Below are positions 1-5,335 of a stretch of DNA of 11,547 nucleotides, piece by piece. The stretch covers positions 1 to 11,547 of the forward strand of contig JAUWMM010000023.1 of NCBI GenBank assembly GCA_030613145.1, in the 5' to 3' direction. The notes below the pieces were generated by a model, which was given only the letters and a program-made list of their open reading frames with translations, was not told the origin of the DNA and did not search any database. The stretch is from Desulfobacterales bacterium (GTDB taxonomy: Bacteria > Desulfobacterota > Desulfobacteria > Desulfobacterales > C00003060). The position numbers and the translations under genes were made by a program. Numbering within the stretch: the stretch's first letter is position 1; every line of letters begins with the position of its first letter.

Positions 1-1
1 T

Positions 2-232
2 TTCACAAATCTTTGGGTTAAAGGTGTAAAGCCTTATCGGGTGGACACAAGAATGAAGCAGGCCTTATTGGACTGGCTTCAAATGCGATCCGGTCAGGCT
101 ATCGCTGAGACTCCAGGTAGCGTGGGCATAACTATTGCCCGCCTCTTTAGCGAGCTCGAAAAGGAATACGGATCAGTTTCCGTGAATGATCTCGACCCGA
201 GGTACATCAAGCATTTCTTGGTCACACCGTGA
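2..232 (+). CDS. 3' end of an unrecognised gene (partial)
   Basis: The reading frame is open from the first bases of the window to a TGA at 230-232, giving about 76 residues. The only candidate start codons seen are a GTG at 41 and an ATG at 53. Neither has a convincing ribosome binding site, so this is best read as the C-terminal end of a gene that starts upstream. The fragment ends in DLDPRYIKHFLVTP and contains an amphipathic stretch (LFSELEKEYGSVSVNDL) that looks like a small helical domain. I do not recognise the family. It is followed by 135 bases without a gene before larE and could share a transcript with it. I see no signal peptide or membrane segment in the visible part. Confidence 0.45.
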   Translation, partial: FTNLWVKGVKPYRVDTRMKQALLDWLQMRSGQAIAETPGSVGITIARLFSELEKEYGSVSVNDLDPRYIKHFLVTP

Positions 233-309
233 GCCATAGTATTTTAAATCCTTTGTCTGAAAATCTATACGTTTTCTCGATTTTTCGCAATGGACTACGA
301 ACAACCATC

Positions 310-325
310 ATCGGAGTCTTCCGAT
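310..325. other. Short perfect hairpin upstream of larE
   Basis: ATCGGA (310-315) and TCCGAT (320-325) pair perfectly around a 4-base loop (GTCT). It has no downstream T-run, so it is not a canonical terminator. It lies 42 bases before the larE start. It may be chance or a minor leader structure. The rest of 233-367 shows no clear promoter. Confidence 0.3.
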
Positions 326-367
326 AGTCTGGATAAGGGAAAAAAGTCGTAACGGGGCCGAGTCAAC

Positions 368-1189
368 ATGGGCAATGATAATGCAACACGGCTTAAGGAG
401 CGCCTGATTCGTCAGGTGCGTGGTGCTTCTTCCATGCTGGTCGCTTTTTCCGGGGGGGTGGACAGTTCACTCCTGTTGGCTATGGCCCATGAAATTTTAG
501 GGGATGACGTGGTGGCAGCAACAGCGATTTCAGACATATTTCCTGCCCAAGAAAAGGAGGTGGCCTCAAAGTTTGCCCGGGATAGGGGTATTGAGCACAT
601 CGTGTTCGGCTCTGAAGAAATGCACCTTCCGGGCTTTGTGTCCAACGGGCCGGACAGATGCTATCATTGCAAGAAATCACTCTTTCAGAAGCTTATCGAA
701 ATAGCAGAAGAAAGAGGCATAGAATGTGTGGCCCATGGAGCCAATGTGGATGACCTTAAAGACTACCGCCCCGGGCTTAAGGCCGCCGCCGAAATGGGAA
801 TCATGGCTCCCTTGTTGGATGCTGGTTTGAGAAAAAAGGACATTCGCTTCCTGGCCAAGGAGAAAGGATTTTCTCAATGGGATAAGCCGGCCATGGCCTG
901 CCTTGCCACAAGAATTCCCTATGGAAGTCCTATTACCTCAGAAAAGTTGAAGATGATTGAGGAAGCTGAAAAGTTTCTTTTTGAGAAGGGCATTAGGCAA
1001 TGCAGGGTAAGGCACCACGATTCTGTGGCAAGGATAGAAGTGGAAAGTTCGGGGTTAAGCATGATCATGCATAATGATGTAAGAGAAGCCATTGTGCTCA
1101 AGTTCAGAGAGATTGGTTTCTTGCATATTTCTGTAGACCTGGAGGGTCTTGTGTCAGGGAGCATGAATCGAGCGCTGGAAATTGAGTAA
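368..1189 (+). CDS. larE: ATP-dependent sacrificial sulfur transferase LarE
   Basis: This is a PP-loop (adenine nucleotide alpha hydrolase) protein of 273 residues, the usual LarE length. The PP-loop motif SGGVDS is at residues 28-33. RCYHCKK lies at 97-103, and the LarE signature WDKPAMACLATR at 171-182 holds Cys178. That cysteine corresponds to the one in Lactiplantibacillus plantarum LarE that gives up its sulfur. A second conserved segment, RQCRVRHH (210-217), adds Cys212. Known LarE activates the carboxylate of a pyridinium dinucleotide with ATP and transfers sulfur while building the nickel-pincer cofactor of lactate racemase. Other LarE proteins bind an Fe-S cluster that carries exchangeable sulfide. 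The ATG at 368 is chosen because the PP-loop follows at the usual distance; its ribosome binding site (GGGG about 10 bases upstream) is weak. No larA, larB or larC is present here, and the next gene is a YcaO enzyme, so the substrate may differ from the classical one. The family call is firm; the pathway is not. Confidence 0.93.
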   Translation: MGNDNATRLKERLIRQVRGASSMLVAFSGGVDSSLLLAMAHEILGDDVVAATAISDIFPAQEKEVASKFARDRGIEHIVFGSEEMHLPGFVSNGPDRCYHCKKSLFQKLIEIAEERGIECVAHGANVDDLKDYRPGLKAAAEMGIMAPLLDAGLRKKDIRFLAKEKGFSQWDKPAMACLATRIPYGSPITSEKLKMIEEAEKFLFEKGIRQCRVRHHDSVARIEVESSGLSMIMHNDVREAIVLKFREIGFLHISVDLEGLVSGSMNRALEIE

Positions 1190-1270
1190 TCATTCACCAT
1201 TCGGGGTAAGGGAAACCACATTTCGAGTTGCGTGTTACGGGTGCGGGTCTGAGGGATTCACCGATTCAGA

Positions 1271-1371
1271 TTTTAATTCCGCAATCCCTGGCCCAGACCT
1301 GGCCAATAGGCTATGTGATTGCATATATGAAGCGAGCACCAGGGCAGGCCGCAATCCAAAATCCGCAATCC
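1271..1371. repeat. Degenerate short intergenic repeats between larE and ycaO
   Basis: The 198-base gap between larE and ycaO contains iterated short words. CCGCAATCC appears at 1279-1287 and again twice at 1349-1371, in the arrangement CCGCAATCC-AAAAT-CCGCAATCC. The same words recur after ycaO at 3132-3165. The upstream part (about 1222-1256) is also low-complexity (GAGTTGCGTG, then ACGGGTGCGGGT). I see no promoter or terminator here. Such iterated 9-11-mers look like dispersed intergenic repeats rather than coding sequence. Confidence 0.55.
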
Positions 1372-1387
1372 ATACGGGAGGATATTG

Positions 1388-3115
1388 ATGGCGGGCAAGG
1401 TGATCTTGCAAGATGCTTTCAAGCGCTTCACATTGGATCAAGACAAGGTCTTTCCACCTGAAGAGACCGTGCGGAGGTTTAAGGAAAAACTAAAAAAGGT
1501 GAATCTTGATATTTTGGAAAAGACGATGAGAATCGATAACGGCAGACTGGATATTCCCGTATATTTCAGCATATGCGGACGGGATGCCCATAAGGTCATA
1601 GGCACAAAAAAACAGATGGGAAAAGGGGGCACTCCACAGCAGGCAGAGGCAAGTGCGGTTATGGAGTTAGCTGAAAGATTCAGTTTCTTCAGTTTTCATA
1701 AGAGTCCTAAAAACTTTCTTGTTGAACAACACCGAAACCTGAAAAATCATGCCCTCCCCTTTGAAGCGATTGCCCTGTCTGTGCATGACAATTCTGATGA
1801 CCTGGATAAGGCCCGAGAGGTCTTCTCAACCCTTCCCCTAAAATGGACCCGTGCCTACAATTTGACCCGACAGGAAGAGGTCTTTGTCCCCTTTAACTGG
1901 TTTTTTGCCATTAACGAATATAATGGCCCTTCTGCCGGAAACTGCGTGGAAGAAGCCGTTAGTCAAGGGATATGCGAGATTGTAGAAAGGCATGTGTCAT
2001 CAATTGTGAGCCGGAGCAAGCTCAGGATGCCTGGAATTGACTTGAATTCAACGACTGATCCGCTGGCCCGGGAAATGATTGACAAGTATAAAAAGGTCGG
2101 CGTTAAGTTATTTATCTCAGATTTTACCCTCGATACCGGCATTCCGAGTGTGGGGGTCCTTGCCTATGACCCATCCACCTTTCCGGATAGGAGCGAAATC
2201 GTCTGGACTGCAGGCACCACACCCGATCCCCAGAAGGCCCTGAGTCGTGCTTTAACAGAAGTGGCCCAACTTGCCGGTGATTTTAATTCCAGCTCCAACT
2301 ATGTAGCCAGCGGCCTCCCTAAGTTTAGAGACCTTCAAGAAGCCGATTTCGTCATGAGTTCTGACATGGAGGTAGATATCTCTGAATTGCCGGACCTTTC
2401 CAACGACAACATAAAGGTGGAGGTGGAAAACTGTATTGCTGCATTGTCGCGAATCGGCATGGAGGTCATCGTCGTCGATGTGACGCATCCCAAGCTTGAA
2501 ATCCCGGCCTTTTATACCATCATACCGGGTGCCCATTTTAGGGAACGGGCCACAGGAACGAGCGTGGGTATGTTTTCAGCCAAGCTGATAACGGAAAGTG
2601 GCGATCCTGAATGGGCAATCGCACAATTACAAAAGGTGGATACTCTGATGCCGAGAATGTACTACGTGAAATTTTTCCTGGGGTCATGCTATCTGTCGAT
2701 CAATGAGCAATCTAAGGCTATAAGGTATTTTGAAGAGGCTTTGGCTCTCGATGCGAAAGAGGAAGACGTTGCCAGCATTTATTCCTATATGGGGGTCTGT
2801 TTGAAAGATATAGGCCAATACCGACAGGCCATCAGAGTTCTTGAGAAAGCAGAAGGCTATGACAACGAGAGGACCGACATCTGCAATCTGATGGGGTTCT
2901 GTTACTTTAAGCTAAAAGAGCACGAAAGGGCCATCGAATGCTTCCGTAAGGTGCTTCATATAGATCCCGCTTCCGCCATTGATTATGCTAACATCGCTTC
3001 TAATTATCGAGATATGGGCAAAAAAGAATTGGCCATTCAATACTATCAACTTGCCTTAGATCTCGATCCATCCATAGAGTTCGCCAGAGATAGCCTGCAC
3101 AGTTTGCAACAATAG
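1388..3115 (+). CDS. YcaO-domain protein with C-terminal TPR domain
   Basis: This 575-residue protein combines an N-terminal YcaO ATP-binding domain (about residues 50-395) with a C-terminal tetratricopeptide-repeat region (about 400-575). The YcaO nucleotide and Mg-binding motifs look intact: GKGGTPQQAEASAVMELAER (78-97), NCVEEAVSQGICEIVERH (185-202) and a later RALTEVAQL helix. The TPR region has at least three units with the usual spacing (for example GSCYLSINEQSKAIRYFEEA and GFCYFKLKEHERAIECFRK). YcaO enzymes activate backbone amides with ATP to make azolines, thioamides or amidines. Here the PxPxP tail of azoline-forming cyclodehydratases is replaced by TPRs. Escherichia coli YcaO has a similar length and a TPR-like C-terminus, and it is linked genetically to RimO-dependent methylthiolation of ribosomal protein S12. 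The start at 1388 is set by GGGAGG at 1376-1381, six bases upstream; the TTG at 1385 is too close to it. No TfuA, dehydrogenase or RiPP precursor gene is visible. The substrate is unknown; the TPRs probably recognise a protein partner. Confidence 0.88.
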   Translation: MAGKVILQDAFKRFTLDQDKVFPPEETVRRFKEKLKKVNLDILEKTMRIDNGRLDIPVYFSICGRDAHKVIGTKKQMGKGGTPQQAEASAVMELAERFSFFSFHKSPKNFLVEQHRNLKNHALPFEAIALSVHDNSDDLDKAREVFSTLPLKWTRAYNLTRQEEVFVPFNWFFAINEYNGPSAGNCVEEAVSQGICEIVERHVSSIVSRSKLRMPGIDLNSTTDPLAREMIDKYKKVGVKLFISDFTLDTGIPSVGVLAYDPSTFPDRSEIVWTAGTTPDPQKALSRALTEVAQLAGDFNSSSNYVASGLPKFRDLQEADFVMSSDMEVDISELPDLSNDNIKVEVENCIAALSRIGMEVIVVDVTHPKLEIPAFYTIIPGAHFRERATGTSVGMFSAKLITESGDPEWAIAQLQKVDTLMPRMYYVKFFLGSCYLSINEQSKAIRYFEEALALDAKEEDVASIYSYMGVCLKDIGQYRQAIRVLEKAEGYDNERTDICNLMGFCYFKLKEHERAIECFRKVLHIDPASAIDYANIASNYRDMGKKELAIQYYQLALDLDPSIEFARDSLHSLQQ

Positions 3116-3131
3116 CCTTTATTATCGATTT

Positions 3132-3165
3132 TCATTCCAAAATCCGCAATCCTCATTCCAAAATC
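3132..3165. repeat. Short direct repeat between convergent genes
   Basis: TCATTCCAAAATC occurs twice at a 21-base period (3132-3144 and 3153-3165), separated by CGCAATCC, the same word seen before ycaO. It fills most of the 53-base gap between the stop codons of ycaO and the convergent ATPase gene. I see no hairpin terminator there. Confidence 0.6.
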
Positions 3166-3168
3166 GGT

Positions 3169-3702
3169 TCATCCCTTTTCCATTTCTTTTAAAACGAACC
3201 TCAGCCTTTCCGCTACAGGCATCACCCCAATCCTGGTTACCTCATAGCCGAGCATCTTGTAACTTTGCTCCAGGCATTTATCCAACCTAATGGCGATCCG
3301 GCTATCCTCAATTCTGGCATGATCAACCTCATAGGGGAGTCGATCCAGCAAGAAGACTTTTTTGTATCGGTTGCGAGGGCTTTTCTCAATTGCCTCTATT
3401 GCGTCAAGGCCGACTATCTCAAAGTAAGCGATGCTGTCAGGGATAGCCCGATCAAAGATAATCACTTGATCTTTGGGCAAACCCGCCTCAATAGTTATCT
3501 TGGCATTGAGTATCCGGTTTTCAAAAGATTTCTTATCGGCTCTGATCTCTTCCAAGGTCCATCCCTGTCCCATTTGCGTTTCAATATAGCCCCTTGCCAC
3601 CTCATGGATGACCCTGTACCCAAGCTTTTCCAACTCCCGGACCAAGGCGGTTTTGCCTGAAGAAGGGGCCCCTGTCACAACATGCCAGTTTGTTTCGCAC
3701 AT
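3169..3702 (-). CDS. Small P-loop ATPase/kinase-like protein (AAA_28 / NadR-like)
   Basis: This is a 177-residue soluble NTPase. The Walker A motif GAPSSGKT is at residues 11-18. The family's EVARGY segment is at 34-39, a Walker B-like strand VIIFDR is at 80-85, and IPDSIAYFE follows. This pattern fits the AAA_28 domain, related to NadR-type ribosylnicotinamide kinase and thymidylate kinase folds. Members are usually annotated only as ATP-binding proteins, and the substrate is not known. The ATG at 3702 is preferred to the TTG at 3735 or GTG at 3729. A promoter with its -10 at 3732-3737 would start transcription downstream of both, and family members usually begin just before the NWxVxTG strand. 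Bases ACGGGG lie immediately before the ATG and give a poor ribosome binding site. The gene is monocistronic and converges with ycaO. Confidence 0.75.
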   Translation of the reverse strand: MCETNWHVVTGAPSSGKTALVRELEKLGYRVIHEVARGYIETQMGQGWTLEEIRADKKSFENRILNAKITIEAGLPKDQVIIFDRAIPDSIAYFEIVGLDAIEAIEKSPRNRYKKVFLLDRLPYEVDHARIEDSRIAIRLDKCLEQSYKMLGYEVTRIGVMPVAERLRFVLKEMEKG

Positions 3703-3731
3703 ACCCCGTATTCTTAATATTTTTTCCACGA

Positions 3732-3760
3732 ACAATAGGAAAACTCACACAAACGGTCAA
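3732..3760 (-). promoter_or_regulatory. Sigma-70-type promoter for the P-loop ATPase gene
   Basis: On the minus strand TTGACC (3760-3755) and TATTGT (3737-3732) are separated by exactly 17 bases. The predicted transcript begins near 3725, about 23 bases before the ATG at 3702. The match is 5/6 at -35 and 4/6 at -10. Confidence 0.5.
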
Positions 3761-3800
3761 GAAAAAGCGTTATCGTGTAATGAAAACAAAGAAAAAGTGT

Positions 3801-3886
3801 AACCGTTCACAGAATGGCGTGTTTCTTGGAAAAATAAGGGTTGGAGACATGGGAGCGGTAAGAAACAAGCCGCCCCGTGAACGGTT
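3801..3886. repeat. 86-bp imperfect palindrome in an intergenic region
   Basis: The left arm AACCGTTCAC (3801-3810) is the exact reverse complement of GTGAACGGTT (3877-3886). Ten bases further in, GTTTCTT (3821-3827) pairs exactly with AAGAAAC (3860-3866). The 10-base segments between the paired blocks are half matched, and a 32-base loop (3828-3859) closes the structure. It lies between the divergent ATPase and fmdB genes, upstream of both promoter candidates. It could be a mobile palindromic unit, a small structured RNA or a leader element; nothing in the sequence decides this. The rest of 3703-4052 holds the two promoter candidates and no convincing gene. Confidence 0.55.
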
Positions 3887-3896
3887 GCGAAAAAGT

Positions 3897-3925
3897 TTGC
3901 AGGCATGCCATATTTCTGATATAAA
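3897..3925 (+). promoter_or_regulatory. Possible promoter for the fmdB-type gene
   Basis: TTGCAG (3897-3902) and TATAAA (3920-3925) are spaced by 17 bases. The -10 is good and the -35 is poor (3/6). It would give a leader of about 120 bases before the ATG at 4053. That leader contains a weak inverted repeat, CAGCGC (3949-3954) with GCGCTG (3979-3984). Confidence 0.35.
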
Positions 3926-4052
3926 TTTCTCTTTTAAATCCTAAACAGCAGCGCACTTAGCTTTCTAATGGCAAAAGAGCGCTGACACCTGCTTTGCAAC
4001 GGTTTGGGCGACAGCATGTATACAGCTCATATTCGATGAAAGGACTACTGCC

Positions 4053-4301
4053 ATGCCAATATATGAATTTCGCTGTTTGAAGTGCAATGAGGTCTTTGAA
4101 ATCCTCATGGTGACTACCAAGGACGGGGTGGAGATGAAGTGTCCTCACTGCGGGGCTGAAGACCTTGAGCGTGTCCTGAGCACGAGCAGCTATGCTATGG
4201 GCTTTAGCAAGGGAGAATCTCGAGGCCCAAAGGTCGAATCTAGAGAATGCGCTTCCGGAACCTGTACCACCTGGAACATTCCCGGTCATTCCAAGAATTA
4301 A
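4053..4301 (+). CDS. FmdB-family zinc-ribbon protein
   Basis: This is an 82-residue protein with the FmdB zinc-ribbon signature. It begins MPIYEFRCLKC and has two CxxC knuckles (Cys8/Cys11 and Cys30/Cys33) that would hold one zinc ion. The C-terminal half, rich in Ser, Gly and Lys, is probably disordered and adds one more CxxxC (about residues 66-70). The family was named for a putative regulator of an amidase/formamidase gene, but the biochemical role of most members is unknown. AAGGA (4039-4043) lies nine bases before the ATG. It precedes the iron operon by about 100 bases, but that operon has its own promoter, so co-regulation is not shown. Confidence 0.85.
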   Translation: MPIYEFRCLKCNEVFEILMVTTKDGVEMKCPHCGAEDLERVLSTSSYAMGFSKGESRGPKVESRECASGTCTTWNIPGHSKN

Positions 4302-4341
4302 GGGAGCATATCCTAATCCCCTGTAGTATCTCAAAAAATAC

Positions 4342-4370
4342 TTGACAAGTGTGCTGCGTTGTACTATCGT
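4342..4370 (+). promoter_or_regulatory. Promoter of the fur/feoA-feoA-feoB operon
   Basis: A perfect TTGACA (4342-4347) is followed after 17 bases by TATCGT (4365-4370, 4/6). The predicted start is near 4377, giving a short leader of about 27 bases with AAGGGAAAG just before the ATG at 4404. A TACTAT at 4362-4367 is closer to a -10 consensus but would give a 14-base spacer. Confidence 0.6.
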
Positions 4371-4387
4371 TATTGAGACGCAATTAC
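4369..4387. promoter_or_regulatory. Dyad over the transcription start, possible Fur-type operator
   Basis: GTTATTG (4369-4375) and CAATTAC (4381-4387) are inverted repeats matching at 6 of 7 positions around AGACG. The dyad overlaps the end of the -10 and the predicted start of the feo operon, a typical place for a repressor. It is not a classical 7-1-7 Fur box (TGATAAT-N-ATTATCA). Autoregulation by the first gene product is an inference from position. Confidence 0.35.
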
Positions 4388-4403
4388 AACAAGAAGGGAA
4401 AGA

Positions 4404-5093
4404 ATGGAACCAGTTCACAATCAGGAAGAACAGCAGTTCAAGCGCCTTTTTGAAGATGAAGAAATCGACCGAGTCGAGGATAGATTGGCCATCCTGAAGG
4501 TCTTTCTTGGCATTGAGCTGCACATAAGCTTTCAGGAATTTATCGCTGCCTTGAAAGATAATGGCTATAGTTTTGAGCCGGACTTCGTAAAAAAGACGCT
4601 AACCCTCCTCTGCCGCTATGGCTTTGTCGCAAAGAAGGAATTCGAAGGCCAGCCTACCCTGTATGAGCACCGACATCTTGGTTTTCACCATGACCACCTA
4701 ATTTGCACTAAATGTGGGAAGATAGTCGAGTTTGAAAACCGTCAGATGGAAGATCTTCAAGTTGAAATAGCCGCCTTGCAAGGTTTCCACGTACTTCAGC
4801 ACAAGATGGAAATCTACGGCCTTTGTTCGGACTGCCTGAAGAAGCGTGTTCGATTAATGCCCCTTTCATTTGCCCAAGAAGGCGAACTTGGCATTGTACA
4901 GGAATTCATGGGAGGAGCTGGCGCGCAACTCAGATTGGCCACCATAGGGTTGAGGAAAGGTGACGAGGTCGAGGTCATAACCAACAATGGTCAAGGTCAG
5001 CTTATTATCGCTGTCAGCGGTACGCGGTTGGCCCTTGGCCGAGGTATCGCCAGGAAGATCATGATGAAACCCAATGGGAGCAGAAAGGGATAG
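4404..5093 (+). CDS. Fur-family metalloregulator fused to a FeoA domain
   Basis: This 229-residue protein has two domains. Residues about 20-150 are Fur-like: a winged-helix region, then the metal-binding segment EHRHLGFHHDHLICTKCGKI (88-107), then HKMEIYGLCSDC (133-144). The CxxC pairs 101/104 and 141/144 would hold structural zinc, and His95/96/98 and His129/133 are candidate regulatory ligands. The recognition helix is atypical: the usual YRTL is replaced by VKKTL (62-66). Residues about 151-222 are a full FeoA/SH3-like domain (GELGIVQEF, LRLATIGLRKGDEVEV, LALGRGIARKIMM). It heads a tight operon with feoA and feoB and so is expected to repress ferrous iron uptake when metal is plentiful. 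DtxR/IdeR regulators also carry a C-terminal SH3 (FeoA-like) domain; here a Fur DNA-binding body carries it. The ATG at 4404 has a good site, AAGGGAAAG. Both domain calls are firm; the metal specificity is not. Confidence 0.9.
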   Translation: MEPVHNQEEQQFKRLFEDEEIDRVEDRLAILKVFLGIELHISFQEFIAALKDNGYSFEPDFVKKTLTLLCRYGFVAKKEFEGQPTLYEHRHLGFHHDHLICTKCGKIVEFENRQMEDLQVEIAALQGFHVLQHKMEIYGLCSDCLKKRVRLMPLSFAQEGELGIVQEFMGGAGAQLRLATIGLRKGDEVEVITNNGQGQLIIAVSGTRLALGRGIARKIMMKPNGSRKG

Positions 5094-5095
5094 CT

Positions 5096-5332
5096 GTGAA
5101 CCTGAGTGAGTTGAAGGAAGGCCAGACTGCTACCGTGGTACGCGTTGGTGGTGACGGCCCTTTTCGCAGAAGGCTCCTTGAGATGGGTTTTTTGCGAGGC
5201 ACTGACGTCTACGTAGAAAAATATGCCCCCCTGAGAGACCCCATTGAACTCATTCTAAAGGGGTATCATGTTTCCCTCCGTATGGATGAGTCTGCCCGCA
5301 TTCAAGTCGAAAACGTTAGGGATTCAAGATAG
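5096..5332 (+). CDS. feoA: Ferrous iron transport protein FeoA
   Basis: This is a 78-residue stand-alone FeoA with an SH3-like fold. It begins LSELKEGQTATVVRV and continues with FRRRLLEMGFLRGTDVYVEK and HVSLRMDESARIQV, the normal pattern and length of the family. FeoA is a small cytoplasmic partner thought to bind FeoB and modulate its transport activity. The start is a GTG two bases after the preceding stop codon. AGAAAGGGA (5082-5090), inside the end of the upstream gene, serves as the ribosome binding site, so translation is probably coupled. It differs clearly in sequence from the FeoA domain fused to the regulator, so it is not a recent duplication. Confidence 0.93.
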   Translation: MNLSELKEGQTATVVRVGGDGPFRRRLLEMGFLRGTDVYVEKYAPLRDPIELILKGYHVSLRMDESARIQVENVRDSR

Positions 5333-5335
5333 CGC

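Noticed and set aside
1182..1388. Possible RiPP precursor (68 codons) between larE and ycaO
   Set aside because: It starts at a TTG overlapping the larE end without a ribosome binding site, and its sequence is made largely of the intergenic repeat words. It has no leader/core pattern.
3169..3735. Longer version of the P-loop ATPase starting at TTG 3735
   Set aside because: It would begin upstream of the predicted transcription start and add residues not expected before the first strand.
3849..3944. 31-codon basic frame with GGAG just before its ATG, inside and after the 86-bp palindrome
   Set aside because: The ribosome binding site is too close (two bases), the frame lies partly inside the palindrome, and its end overlaps the promoter candidate.
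3866..4052. Metal or cofactor riboswitch upstream of fmdB
   Set aside because: I could not match any known riboswitch core; only weak unpaired dyads are present.
3957..4523. 188-codon open frame on the minus strand across fmdB and the start of the Fur gene
   Set aside because: It is antisense to two well-supported genes, crosses a good promoter, and its translation resembles no protein family I know.
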